DNA of 64,000 bases from Microbacterium sp. LWO12-1.2 (lineage in GTDB: Bacteria; Actinomycetota; Actinomycetes; Actinomycetales; Microbacteriaceae). How positions within the stretch are numbered: the stretch's first letter is position 1; each line of letters starts with the position of its first letter. Positions 42,456 through 51,161 of the stretch are shown one piece after another. The notes under the pieces are model-generated. The model made no database searches. It worked only from the letters and a program-made list of their open reading frames with translations, and had not been told where the DNA came from. The stretch covers positions 806,001 through 870,000 of the forward strand of contig NZ_JBEGII010000001.1 in the NCBI RefSeq assembly GCF_040675875.1, written 5' to 3'. The position numbers and the translations under genes are program-made.

Positions 42456-43976
42456 TTACTTCTCGGCCGACACGGTGACGTCGGCCAGGTTGATGCGCGA
42501 GTTGATCGAGTCCTCCGGGAAGCCGGAGACGGTCGGGCTGACAGCCGTGATGGTCTCGCCGTTGTACAGCCAGTCCGCGGCGTGGTCCTCCGAGACGATG
42601 CGCGCGGCCTTCGCGAGGAGCTCGGCGGACTTGTCGGGGTCGACCTCCGCCTGCGCCTGCGAGTACAGGTCCTGTACCTCGGCGTTGTCGTAGCCGAAGT
42701 AGTAGTCCGGGTTGGCGAAGTTGCCGAAGTCGCGCGGCTCGACGTGGAGCACGAAGCTCAGGTCGTAGTCGTGGTTGGTGTACACGTCTTCAAGCCAGGT
42801 CGGGAACTCGACCGAGTTGACCTTGAGGGTCACGCCGACCTTGTTGAAGTCGGAGATCAGCACCTTCGGCACGGTCGTGCCGTAGAACGACGGGATGGTG
42901 AGCGTCAGCTCGAGGTCTTCCTGACCGGCCTCGGCCAGCAGCTCCTTCGCCTTCTCGGGGTCGTAGGAGATGACATCGGAGAGGTCTTCATACCCCGGGT
43001 CGAGCTCGGGGATCGGGCCGTACAGGGTGGTTCCCGCACCGACGGCCTCGATCAACGCGTCGTGGTCGATCGCCAGCCGGAGCGCCTCGCGCACGCGCAC
43101 ATCGTCGAGCGGAGCCTTCTTGTTGTTGAACGCCAGCGTCGCCTTGTCGGTGGTGCGGCCCTTCGTCAGGGTGAAGTCGGCCTCGAGCTGGGAAGCCAGG
43201 TTCGGGTCGACGGCCGTGAGCACCTGGACGTCTCCGGCCAGTGCCGCGTTCACGCCGGCGGTGAAGTCCGGGATGTACTGGAACTCGACCTCTGCCACTC
43301 CGGCCTTCTCGCCCCAGTAGTCGTCGTTGCGGGCGAACGTGATCGTGCTGCCCTTGTTCCAGCGCGTCAGTGTGAAGGGTCCTGTACCGTTCTCTGCCGT
43401 CTTGAGGTCGGTCGCGTCGTCGTCGGTCTTGAAGACGAGCCCGGCGGGACCGGTCAGAGCGAACAGGAAGTTCTGGTTCGGCTCGGAGAGCACGATCTCG
43501 ACGGTCGTCGCGTCCGGAGCCGTGATCGACGCGACGGAGGCGAACTCCGCGTTGCCCTGCACGGTCGCGTCGGTGCGCACGGTCTCGTACGAGGCGACCA
43601 CATCGGCGGACGTCAGTGCGGTGCCGTCGTGGAAGGTGATGCCGTCGTTGAGGGTGAAGGTGTAGGTGAGACCGTCGTCGGACACCTTGTAGTCGGAAGC
43701 CAGGCGGCCCTCGATCTCGTTCTCCTGCGTGCGGGTGACCAGTCCCTCGTAGATGTTGTCGATCAGGATCTGTTCGATCGCTGCGCCGCTGGTGTGGCGG
43801 ATGTCGAGGTTGGTGGGCTCCAGCACCAGGCCGACCTGCAGGATGGCATCGGGGTCGGGGGCGCTGGTGGACGTGGCGGCCGGTTCAGGGGTGCCGGAGC
43901 AGGCGCTCAGGATCACGGCTGTGGCCGCGAGCGCGGAGATCAGCGCGAGACGACGGGTTCGTCGGAACATGGACAT
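42456..43976 (-). CDS. ABC transporter substrate-binding lipoprotein, family 5 (second operon)
   Basis: A 506-residue SBP_bac_5 protein with a basic N-terminus, hydrophobic core and lipobox LSAC (Cys near residue 26). The body has EPTNLDIRHT, YEGLVTRTQ and YTFTLNDGITFHDGTALTSADV (in part). The ligand is more likely a peptide than a sugar, because no sugar gene lies nearby, but this is a weak inference. Two ATGs are possible (43976 and 43970); a GAGAGGAA site suits either. First gene of the minus-strand operon ending at the IS element. Confidence 0.9.
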   Translation of the reverse strand: MSMFRRTRRLALISALAATAVILSACSGTPEPAATSTSAPDPDAILQVGLVLEPTNLDIRHTSGAAIEQILIDNIYEGLVTRTQENEIEGRLASDYKVSDDGLTYTFTLNDGITFHDGTALTSADVVASYETVRTDATVQGNAEFASVASITAPDATTVEIVLSEPNQNFLFALTGPAGLVFKTDDDATDLKTAENGTGPFTLTRWNKGSTITFARNDDYWGEKAGVAEVEFQYIPDFTAGVNAALAGDVQVLTAVDPNLASQLEADFTLTKGRTTDKATLAFNNKKAPLDDVRVREALRLAIDHDALIEAVGAGTTLYGPIPELDPGYEDLSDVISYDPEKAKELLAEAGQEDLELTLTIPSFYGTTVPKVLISDFNKVGVTLKVNSVEFPTWLEDVYTNHDYDLSFVLHVEPRDFGNFANPDYYFGYDNAEVQDLYSQAQAEVDPDKSAELLAKAARIVSEDHAADWLYNGETITAVSPTVSGFPEDSINSRINLADVTVSAEK

Positions 43977-44063
43977 TTCCTCTCGGTGCGGCAGGTGCTG
44001 TGTGCCGGTGGGTCGAGCCTAGGGATCAGTGGTCGGGGGGAGAGCAGAAGGTGGAATGGAACG

Positions 44064-44990
44064 TCACAAAGCGGAGCGCGCTGACGCGGATGCGATGAGT
44101 GCCGCCAGCTCCCGCGGTGCGGTCTCCTGCACGTTGTGCGTCGCGTCGATGACGATGACCTGTGCCGCGGGCAGGCGCTGCTGGAGGTCCGCGGCATCTG
44201 CTTCGCTCACGAAGCCGCGTGCGGCGCGTACGAGGGTGAGTGGAGCGCTGACGCCGTCGAGGTCAGCCCATCCCGTCTCGTGCAGCACGGATGGAGCCGC
44301 GTCAGAACCCGGGGCGTGCGCGGACAGCGCCTGCGCGGCGAGGTGCGCGAAGTGGTGCTTCCACTCCACTCGACCGTCGGTGCGCACGCGGGTGTTCAGG
44401 AAGACGCCGCGTTCGGTCTCGGGCCTGCTGCCGCCGAAGCCGAGTGCGATCGCACGGTCGACGAGTTCGTCGCGAGTGGCGAAGTCGGTAGGACCGGCAT
44501 AGAACTCGCGCAGCGCAGCGGGTCCGGCCGAGGTATCGATGCCGGGTGTGATGTCGACGACCACGAGCTCGGCGACGAGGTCGGGGCGTGCGGCGGCCAG
44601 CGCGGCGCCCGTGAGCCCTCCGAGAGACTGTCCCACGACGAGCTGCGGTTCAGTGGCCCACCTGTCGAGCGCGAGGGCGACATCAGCGGCAAGCGTGCGC
44701 GGGGTGTAGTCGAGGTCATCGCGCCAGGACGAGTCGCCGTGCCCGGCGAGGTCGATCGCGAGGAGCGGCTGCTGCAGGGCGAGTGCTGTGGTGTCCCAGG
44801 TGTGGGCGTTGAGCCCGGCCCCGTGCAGCAGGGTGATGCGCGGTGCCTCGGCTCCGAAGCGCAAGGCGCTCAACGTCCGACCGTCCGGGAGAATGAGGGT
44901 CAGACGCTCGACCGGGGGAACGGGGACGCCCAGTGCCTCGGCCTGTGCGGGAAGATAGCTGAACTCAGTGATGTCGATCGCCACGTGCAT
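44064..44990 (-). CDS. Alpha/beta hydrolase
   Basis: A 308-residue hydrolase: LLHGAGLNAHTWD (oxyanion region, about 67-79), LAGHGDSSW, nucleophile elbow GQSLGGLTG, and a C-terminal DATHNVQET with the catalytic His. Epoxide-hydrolase or ester-hydrolase activity is possible; the substrate is unknown. The start at 44990 (MHVAID) is preferred over 45032; neither has a good ribosome site. Divergent from the AhpD-like gene across an AT-rich spacer. Confidence 0.82.
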   Translation of the reverse strand: MHVAIDITEFSYLPAQAEALGVPVPPVERLTLILPDGRTLSALRFGAEAPRITLLHGAGLNAHTWDTTALALQQPLLAIDLAGHGDSSWRDDLDYTPRTLAADVALALDRWATEPQLVVGQSLGGLTGAALAAARPDLVAELVVVDITPGIDTSAGPAALREFYAGPTDFATRDELVDRAIALGFGGSRPETERGVFLNTRVRTDGRVEWKHHFAHLAAQALSAHAPGSDAAPSVLHETGWADLDGVSAPLTLVRAARGFVSEADAADLQQRLPAAQVIVIDATHNVQETAPRELAALIASASARSAL

Positions 44991-45034
44991 ATTCTGCGCC
45001 CGTTTCCGGTCTCGTCGGAAATGCGGGAGCAATG

Positions 45035-45084
45035 TGACAATTGATTACCCCGTGTGTCTTCGCGAGATGTTCGTAAATTGGTCA
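45035..45084. promoter_or_regulatory. AT-rich divergent promoter region with an imperfect inverted repeat
   Basis: TGACAATTGATTA (45035-45047) and TAAATTGGTCA (45074-45084) are rough inverted copies in an island that is much richer in A and T than its surroundings. It may hold a regulator site for the hydrolase or the AhpD-like gene. Confidence 0.3.
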
Positions 45085-45161
45085 TACGGGTTTGCTTTCT
45101 GCATTTTCGTGCGTATGCCGCATCCACCTCAGCCTGCCGGCGCGACGAATATCATGGAGGC

Positions 45162-45638
45162 ATGAGCGAGACGCGAGTGCACCTGTCCAAGACCGAGCCG
45201 ACCGCGTACCAGGCACTCGATGCCTTCTCTCGTACGGTCGGGGAGATCTGCGCGGCGAACGGGATCGATGAGCGTCTCAAGGAGCTGGTCATGATCCACT
45301 GTTCGCAGTTGAACGGGTGTGCGTTCTGTGCCCGGATCCATGTGGATCGCGCGCTCGCCGCGGGGGTCGACACCGACACGCTCACACAGATCCCCACATG
45401 GCGTGAGAGCGGCGTGTTCACCGAACGGGAACGCGCGGCGCTCGAACTCGCCGAGGCCTTCACCTTCATCGCTGATGAGGGCGTGTCCGACGAGGTGTAC
45501 GACAGGGTCGGGAGCGTCTTCACCGAGAAGGAGTATGCCGCTCTGAGCTGGGCCTGCGTCTCGATCAACGCGTTCAACCGCATCGTGATCGCGGGACGTT
45601 ACCCGGTTCCTGCGCGCATGCCGCAGGCGCAGGCATGA
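45162..45638 (+). CDS. Carboxymuconolactone decarboxylase / AhpD-like protein
   Basis: A 158-residue CMD-family protein. NGCAFCARIH gives C53, C56 and H60, the CxxC-x3-H redox centre of AhpD-like alkylhydroperoxidases, with a preceding E41. The all-helical body matches. It may reduce peroxides or act as a thiol-disulfide partner. TATCAT (45150-45155) ends 6 nt before the ATG. Coupled by a 4-base overlap to a protein phosphatase gene. Confidence 0.9.
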   Translation: MSETRVHLSKTEPTAYQALDAFSRTVGEICAANGIDERLKELVMIHCSQLNGCAFCARIHVDRALAAGVDTDTLTQIPTWRESGVFTERERAALELAEAFTFIADEGVSDEVYDRVGSVFTEKEYAALSWACVSINAFNRIVIAGRYPVPARMPQAQA

Positions 45639-46360
45639 CGATCCTCGACGTGGGCGGCGTCACCAACGTCCGCGACGTCGGCGGAATCCCCACGGCGGGC
45701 GGGCGGATCCGTTCGGGAGTGCTGCTGCGCTCAGGGCAACTCTCCGGCGCGACGACTGCCGGCGCAGCCGAACTGCGCCGGCGGGTGCGCCACATCGTGG
45801 ATCTGCGCGACGGGGAGGAGGTCGCCGCCGAGCCCTCGGAGATCGACGGCCCCGACACGACGCACCTTCCGCTTTTCCTCGGATCGGTCCGGTCGTTCTT
45901 CGAGTCGGACACCAGCCTCGACGACCTGTATCTGCATCTGCTCGAGGAGAGCAGCGAACGTCTGGTCGCCGCGATCCGCATCATCGCAGCGGGGGAGCCG
46001 ACGCTCGTGCACTGCACGGTCGGCAAGGACCGCACCGGTGTGACTGTCGCACTCGCCCTCTCCGCGGTGGGAGCCGATCGGGAAGCAGTGATCGCGGACT
46101 ACGCGCTGACCGAGTCACAGCTCCCTCCGCAGCGCTCGCAGCGCATCGTCGCCTATCTCCAGGCGCAGCATCCTGAGGCGGTGCACGCGGTCGCTCTGGC
46201 GACGCAGTCGCCGGCTCCGGTGATGAGGCACCTGCTGGAGCAGGTGGACCAGCGCTGGGGGTCGGCAGCCGGCTACCTGCGTGCCCACGGATTCTGTGAG
46301 GACGAGCTGGATGCGCTCATCCGCACGCTGGTCGAGCCTGCGGAGAACTCCCCGAACTGA
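45635..46360 (+). CDS. Tyrosine-protein phosphatase (PtpB/SIW14-like)
   Basis: A 241-residue Cys-dependent phosphatase. The P-loop HCTVGKDRTG spans 126-135 with nucleophile C127 and R133; the N-terminus NVRDVGGIPTAGG is the signature of the Y_phosphatase3 family, which includes M. tuberculosis PtpB. The KDR triad in the loop is also seen in PtpB-type lipid/protein phosphatases. No secretion signal is visible. Overlaps the AhpD-like gene (ATGA). Confidence 0.9.
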   Translation: MTILDVGGVTNVRDVGGIPTAGGRIRSGVLLRSGQLSGATTAGAAELRRRVRHIVDLRDGEEVAAEPSEIDGPDTTHLPLFLGSVRSFFESDTSLDDLYLHLLEESSERLVAAIRIIAAGEPTLVHCTVGKDRTGVTVALALSAVGADREAVIADYALTESQLPPQRSQRIVAYLQAQHPEAVHAVALATQSPAPVMRHLLEQVDQRWGSAAGYLRAHGFCEDELDALIRTLVEPAENSPN

Positions 46361-46370
46361 AGCATCGGGG

Positions 46371-46389
46371 CAAGGTTAGGCAAGCCTTC
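46371..46389 (+). promoter_or_regulatory. DtxR/IdeR-type iron box
   Basis: The 19 bases CAAGGTTAGGCAAGCCTTC match the TTAGGTTAGGCTAACCTAA consensus at about 13 of 19 positions and keep the central dyad GGTTAGGC-AGCC. It lies 24 bases before the SIP gene and just upstream of a TACGAT hexamer, a position suited to repression under iron-rich conditions. Confidence 0.65.
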
Positions 46390-46412
46390 ACTTGGTGTAC
46401 GATGGATGCACC

Positions 46413-46889
46413 ATGGAAACCTCTCTCGATGTCCGCAGCACGCGCGCTGAGCGCCGTGCCGCTCGTCGACGTGCTCACCACCTGGTGACGGCCGATGAGC
46501 ACTCGCTCGCCGACCTCGAGGTCTTCTTGGCAACCCTGCCGCTCTGCGCATCCGGGCGGATCTTCATCGAGGTCCCCGAAGCAGGCGACATCGGGGTGAT
46601 CGACGCGCCGGGCCGCATGACGGTCACCTGGCTGGCACGCGGTGTGCGTTCGGGAGCGCCGGGAACGGGCCGTTCCTGCGCGCCGGGTGAGGCTCTCGCC
46701 CGCGCCACCTGCGCCTGGGCCGACGAGATGCTGTGTGACGATGAAGACGATACCCAGACGCACGTCACACTCCTGGGCGGTTATCTGGGAACAGCCGACA
46801 TCGTCGACCACCTGACCACGAAGCTCGGCATCGAGTCCAGGTCGATCCACGCGCCGGAGCGGTTCGGCCTGCTGCCCTCGGAGCGCTGA
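46413..46889 (+). CDS. SIP-domain protein (siderophore-interacting, ferric reductase type)
   Basis: A 158-residue protein that matches only the C-terminal NAD(P)H-binding half of siderophore-interacting proteins: FIEVPEAGDI, VTWLARG and CAWADEMLCDDEDD (about 102-115). The FAD domain of full SIP reductases is missing, so it may work with another flavoprotein or be a stand-alone relic. Iron control is suggested by the box at 46371-46389. The ATG at 46413 follows TACGAT by 9 nt. Confidence 0.78.
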   Translation: METSLDVRSTRAERRAARRRAHHLVTADEHSLADLEVFLATLPLCASGRIFIEVPEAGDIGVIDAPGRMTVTWLARGVRSGAPGTGRSCAPGEALARATCAWADEMLCDDEDDTQTHVTLLGGYLGTADIVDHLTTKLGIESRSIHAPERFGLLPSER

Positions 46890-46893
46890 TTCC

Positions 46894-47331
46894 TCAGCGC
46901 GTGCGGCGCACGTAGTTGCCGTCTTCGAGGCCGGCTTCGATCTCGAAACGATTGCGCAGCGGATCGCGTCCGGCGAACAGGTAGAGCACGGGCATCAGGA
47001 ATCCGTAGCGCAGCCACTGCGCCTTGTGCACGGCCTCGTGGCGGAGAACGGCGTCCGTCGGTGGTGCATCGCCGGTGAGGAAGCATCCGCCCACGCACAC
47101 GCCTCCGCGGTTGAACGTCCAGTTCGGCATGCCACGGAACACCCAGAGTCCCGCCCGTCGCTCCACGGGCCCGGTGCTCCAGATCGATCCCCAGATCCAC
47201 CCGACGGCGGTGCCCCACCAGTAGCCGACGCGGCTGATCGGGGATCGCAACAGGAAAGACGGGATTCGGCGGTCGAACCGCCGACCGCGAGCGAGTTCTT
47301 GCTCGGCCGCCGGTCGCCAGTCGACGGTCAC
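46894..47331 (-). CDS. Conserved protein with HEAVH motif, unknown function
   Basis: A 145-residue protein with a possible zinc motif RHEAVHKAQWLRYG (about 100-113; H-E-x-x-H is formed by HEAVH) and a following E in RFEIEAGLED, the pattern of a gluzincin-like fold. The middle has a Trp/Gly-rich hydrophobic stretch. I do not know the family. Its start overlaps the arginase-family stop by 4 bases, so the two are translated together. Confidence 0.65.
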   Translation of the reverse strand: MTVDWRPAAEQELARGRRFDRRIPSFLLRSPISRVGYWWGTAVGWIWGSIWSTGPVERRAGLWVFRGMPNWTFNRGGVCVGGCFLTGDAPPTDAVLRHEAVHKAQWLRYGFLMPVLYLFAGRDPLRNRFEIEAGLEDGNYVRRTR

Positions 47332-48131
47332 GCGACAGCCCCGACGAGGCGCAGGAGCGCCCCGAGATCATCCACCGCGTCAACGGGTGAGCGTGGCGCG
47401 AAGCCGGAGATCGTCGCCCCGGCCAGGGGGAGCTCTTCCCGCAGCCGCCGGATCGCCGTGCTCAGCGCGGAAGGTGACACCCCGAACGGTGCGGGGGAGG
47501 AGACGCCAGAGAAGTCCGCGGGATCGAGCACGTCGACGTCGATGTGCACCCAGACGCGGCGGGCGCCGGTGGCACGCACAGCAGCGACGAGCGAGTCCGC
47601 GTCATCGAGGTCGGCGACCGACAGATTGGTGAAAGGCGCGATCTGCTCGACTTCGGCGTCATCGAGGTTGCGCATGCCCACTGTCACGATCCGGTCGCGA
47701 GTGATGCCGGGGGTAAGCGTGAGCTGCTCCTCACCGTCGCCGAGGAGCGCGCGCAGCGCCATCCCGGAGAAGGCGCCGGACGGAGACGTTTCAGGCGTGT
47801 GCATGTCGGCGTGCGCGTCGCACCACACGACCGCGAGGTCGTCGGTGCCGTCGGGGAGCGCGTCGAGCGCCGCGACGGTCACACTGCAGTCGCCGCCGAT
47901 GACGACCGTGTCGGCGGTGATGTGAGAGCTGACCAGCTCTCGCGTGCGCAGCAGCGCGCTGAGTCGACGCACGCCGGTACCGAGCGATTCACCAGCCTCG
48001 ACCGGCACATCGAGCATGGTCGTGGCGGAGCGGGGCAGATCTCCGGCGATGGCTGATGCGCCGTCGACGAGGAGCATCGCACGCGGTGCGGGCGAGCCCT
48101 GCCACTGCGGGACGACGAGGAAACGCACCAT
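47328..48131 (-). CDS. Arginase/agmatinase family protein
   Basis: A 267-residue ureohydrolase-fold protein. WCDAHADMHTPE and HIDVDVLDPADF keep most manganese ligands of arginase, but the usual GGDH is GGDC, replacing one metal-binding His with Cys. Such variants occur in actinobacterial proteins; whether they hydrolyse arginine, agmatine or formiminoglutamate is not known. The ATG at 48131 has a GGAGG site. An extended frame to 48185 is rejected because it runs into the terminator. Confidence 0.82.
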   Translation of the reverse strand: MVRFLVVPQWQGSPAPRAMLLVDGASAIAGDLPRSATTMLDVPVEAGESLGTGVRRLSALLRTRELVSSHITADTVVIGGDCSVTVAALDALPDGTDDLAVVWCDAHADMHTPETSPSGAFSGMALRALLGDGEEQLTLTPGITRDRIVTVGMRNLDDAEVEQIAPFTNLSVADLDDADSLVAAVRATGARRVWVHIDVDVLDPADFSGVSSPAPFGVSPSALSTAIRRLREELPLAGATISGFAPRSPVDAVDDLGALLRLVGAVA

Positions 48132-48154
48132 GGGTGCCTCCGGGGGAGAGAAGC

Positions 48155-48189
48155 GCTGATGCCCCGGACACGGGGTCCGGGGCATCAGC
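48155..48189. terminator. Hairpin terminator after pspA
   Basis: A perfect 15-bp stem (48155-48169 with 48175-48189) and a 5-base loop, just past the pspA stop on the minus strand. Confidence 0.88.
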
Positions 48190-48197
48190 AGGGGGTG

Positions 48198-48941
48198 TCA
48201 GGAGCCTTCGATGGCCGTGCGCGGTGCGGTGCTGCCGGCCTTCAGCTCGGCGAGGCGAGCCTCGACCTCGGTCAGCTCACCGAGGTCCTCCAGGCTCTCG
48301 AACTGGGCGTCGAGGCTCGACGCGGCGAGCTCGATCTTGCCCTGGGCGATGGCCTCCTGGCGGCGGACCTTGTCTTCGAAACGGCCCAGCTCGCTGGTGG
48401 GGTCGAGCACGTTGATCGAGCCGACGGCATCCTGCACCTTGGTCTGCGCCTCGGCGACCTTGGCGCGAGCGAGGAGTTCGCTGCGCTTGTTCTTGAGCTC
48501 GCCCAGCTTGTCCTTCATGCCGTTGAGACCGCTCTTGAGCTTGTCGACGATCTCCGTCTGCGCAGCGATCTGCGGCTCGGCGCCGGTGGCCTCACGCTCA
48601 GCGCTGATCTGGCGCTGGAGAGCGATCTTGGCGAGGTTGTCGAACTTGTCCGCATCAGCGGCGTCGCCGCTCTTGCGCATCTCGTCGGCCTTGCGGCTGG
48701 CGGCCAGCGCCTTGTTGCCCCACTCGGTCGCCGACTGCACGTCTTCCTCGTGGTCGCGCTCGAGCAGGCGCAGGTTGCCGATCGTCTCGGCAATCGCGGA
48801 CTCTGCGTCGGCGATGCTGTTCGTGTAGTCGCGAACGAGCTGGTCGATCATCTTCTGCGGGTCTTCCGCAGAGTCCAGGAGGGAGTTGATGTTCGCTCGG
48901 ACGAGCGTGGAGATACGCCCGAAAATGGACTGCTTGGTCAT
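48198..48941 (-). CDS. pspA: PspA/IM30 family membrane-stress protein
   Basis: A 247-residue helical protein. The first helix TLVRANINSLLDSAEDP (about 10-26) is the amphipathic membrane-binding end, and residues 30-190 are long coiled coil (ESAIAETIGNLRLLERDHEE in part). It is an ESCRT-III-like scaffold that guards the cell membrane. An AAAGGA site precedes the ATG. The next gene upstream encodes a TPM-domain membrane protein, and the two genes lie on the same strand 55 bases apart. Confidence 0.93.
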   Translation of the reverse strand: MTKQSIFGRISTLVRANINSLLDSAEDPQKMIDQLVRDYTNSIADAESAIAETIGNLRLLERDHEEDVQSATEWGNKALAASRKADEMRKSGDAADADKFDNLAKIALQRQISAEREATGAEPQIAAQTEIVDKLKSGLNGMKDKLGELKNKRSELLARAKVAEAQTKVQDAVGSINVLDPTSELGRFEDKVRRQEAIAQGKIELAASSLDAQFESLEDLGELTEVEARLAELKAGSTAPRTAIEGS

Positions 48942-48996
48942 GGGTGATTCCTTTCAGATGGTCTGAGTCGAAGTCTGCAAGATTTGTCTATGAGGA

Positions 48997-51039
48997 TCAG
49001 AAGCGTCCACCTCCGGAACGGCCGCTACGCCCTCCGCTGGAGCGGCCTCCGCCGCCGAAACCGGAGCTGCGGAAACCGCCGCCTCCGCTCGAACGCCAGC
49101 TGCTGCTGCGCGACGATGAGCGGCCGCCGCCCCCTCCGCCGGAGAGGAGTCCGCCGATGATCCCGCCCAGGATGTCGCCGCCGATACCGGATCCGCCGGA
49201 GCGGGATCCTCCGCCGAACGGCCCCGTGCCCCAGCCGCTGTCGTCGTAACCGCGGGAGTTGTACGAGGAGACATCCGCCGAAGCGGACGCGATCGCCTGC
49301 CTGGCCAGATCGAGCGCCCTCGTCGCCTCGACCAGCGCGGCCTCGGGGGAGGTCTCGCGCAGACTCAGCGCCTGGGTGAGACTTGCTTCCGCTTGGGAGA
49401 GACGGGTGCGCGCGGTCGATCCGACGGTTCCGCGGCGGGTCTCGATGAACTCCCGCCCCGTGCGGATCTCGGATCCTGCCTGCGTCAGGGTCTGCTCGAG
49501 CATCTGCTGCGCGCGGCGTACCCGGTCGACACTCTCACGGCCCTGGGCGATGGCGGCATCGATCTGCGTGTTCGCCGCAGTCAGGGCGTCGAAGGCGCGC
49601 TGCGGGTTGCGGGGCGTGACCGTGAGGTCGGCCTGTGCCTGTTGTAGCTGCTGGAGCGCGGCGGCTGCAGCGGCGGCGACCGAACCCTGCGCGTCGGGGA
49701 GCTGCTGGGCCGTCGCCACATCGTTCTGAAGTTCTGCGACGAGCGCCTGAGCCTGCGCCTCGATGGTGGCGAGGTCGGCGCCGAGCGCGGAGATCGCCTG
49801 CACGAGCTGCGTGGACTGGGCGACAGACTGCTCTGCGGTGCGGATGGCGAACGCGGCCTCGCCGGACTTCCCGGCAGCGATGGCCTGCGCGGCGGCATCG
49901 ATCGACCGATCTGCCAGAGCCGCGCGTTCCTGAGCCTGCACGGGGTTGTCAGCCACCGTGGCGAGGGCCGCAGGGTCGTAGGCGGCCGCGAGCGCGGCGA
50001 AAGCGGCCGGTGCACTCGCGAGCGTGGTCTGCAGCGCGGCGCGCTCCGCCCTCACACGCTCCAGCTCTTGCGGGGCGTTCTGCTCCAACTTGCGGAGCTC
50101 GTCGAACGCCTCGGTGTTGTCGTCGAGCAGGTCGTCGATCTCATCGGCGATCCGGATGATGCGGATGTGCCACGCGCGTCGATCCTGTACCGAGTCCTCG
50201 ATCTCGTCGTCGAGCTTCTGCTTGAGATCGAACGCCTCTGACATCTTGGTCTTCGCCGCCTCCACCACATGCGTGAATTCGGCAGTCGCCGCGTCGCCGA
50301 ACTGGGCGACCGCGAACCCGAGCTCTTCCCGGCTGGAGGTGATCGCGTCGTCGGCCCGCACGAGTGCCAGACCGGCCTGCGTCGCGACCTGATCGTCGGT
50401 GAGCGTCGAGAACGGGTCGTTCGGATCCGGAGTCTCCGGCATGGCCCCGCGCTCGCGGATGGCTGCCGCGCGACGTCGACGACGCACCAGGGCGACGATC
50501 AACCACAACAGCAGGGCGACGGCGATGATCGCGAGGATGATCAGGAAGACCTGCAGGGCGCCGGCACCGCCATCTCCCTGGATCTCGTCAGCCGCACGGA
50601 TGATCGCCCCTGACCAGTCGTTCTGCGCGAGCAGCGGCTGGATCTTCTGCTCGACATCGTCGAGCTTGCTCCCGCTGAGCGGGCCGCCCTCTGCCGCGGA
50701 GATGTAGTAGGTGCGCTGATCGACCGCGATCGCCAGCAGATACTGCTCCGGTCCGAGGTTGTTGTTCTCGGCGACCGTGTCGGCCCATTCGATCCGGTCG
50801 CTCGGCGACGTGAACTCATCGACCAGGACCACGAACAGGTCGGAGGTGGAGTTCGCGGTGAGCTCCTGGAGCCGTGCCTCGACGGTCGCGGTCTCGTCGG
50901 CGCTCAGCACACCTGCACTGTCGGTGACGTACCCGGAGTCGAGCGTGAGCGGGTCGGTGGCCGATGCGGCGGTGACGCTCAACGCGCCCGTGAAAGCTGC
51001 CGCGATGACCGCAGCCATTGCCAGCCACCGAGACCTCAT
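48997..51039 (-). CDS. TPM-domain membrane protein with coiled coil and Gly/Ser/Arg-rich tail
   Basis: A 680-residue protein: signal peptide (1-28), TPM domain (about 32-165, with DSGYVTDSAGVLS and LFVVLVDEF), one membrane helix (about 178-200), a basic stop-transfer (RRRRRAAAI), then a cytosolic coiled-coil region (about 230-590) rich in Ala, Gln and Glu, and a tail of about 70 residues made of Gly, Ser and Arg. TPM proteins take part in membrane and photosystem repair in plants; the bacterial role is unclear. Proximity to pspA suggests envelope stress. The ATG at 51039 has GGAGGG upstream. Confidence 0.87.
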   Translation of the reverse strand: MRSRWLAMAAVIAAAFTGALSVTAASATDPLTLDSGYVTDSAGVLSADETATVEARLQELTANSTSDLFVVLVDEFTSPSDRIEWADTVAENNNLGPEQYLLAIAVDQRTYYISAAEGGPLSGSKLDDVEQKIQPLLAQNDWSGAIIRAADEIQGDGGAGALQVFLIILAIIAVALLLWLIVALVRRRRRAAAIRERGAMPETPDPNDPFSTLTDDQVATQAGLALVRADDAITSSREELGFAVAQFGDAATAEFTHVVEAAKTKMSEAFDLKQKLDDEIEDSVQDRRAWHIRIIRIADEIDDLLDDNTEAFDELRKLEQNAPQELERVRAERAALQTTLASAPAAFAALAAAYDPAALATVADNPVQAQERAALADRSIDAAAQAIAAGKSGEAAFAIRTAEQSVAQSTQLVQAISALGADLATIEAQAQALVAELQNDVATAQQLPDAQGSVAAAAAAALQQLQQAQADLTVTPRNPQRAFDALTAANTQIDAAIAQGRESVDRVRRAQQMLEQTLTQAGSEIRTGREFIETRRGTVGSTARTRLSQAEASLTQALSLRETSPEAALVEATRALDLARQAIASASADVSSYNSRGYDDSGWGTGPFGGGSRSGGSGIGGDILGGIIGGLLSGGGGGGRSSSRSSSWRSSGGGGFRSSGFGGGGRSSGGRSGRSGGGRF

Positions 51040-51161
51040 CGTGTTCCCTCCGACTGACCGCCGTACCCCATATGCCGAGTCTATGCACAGACCCCGACAC
51101 GCGACAGCTTCCCGCGACGGATCGCCGTTCGCCCTCAGCGGAGGCACATACGCTGGAAGGC

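Noticed and set aside
37968..43976. Composite transposon carrying the second ABC operon
   Set aside because: Only one IS copy is visible and it has its own target duplication, so the operon was not moved with it.
42582..44084. Open frame of 500 codons on the plus strand over the second binding-protein gene
   Set aside because: Val/Gly/Arg shadow of the lipoprotein gene on the minus strand.
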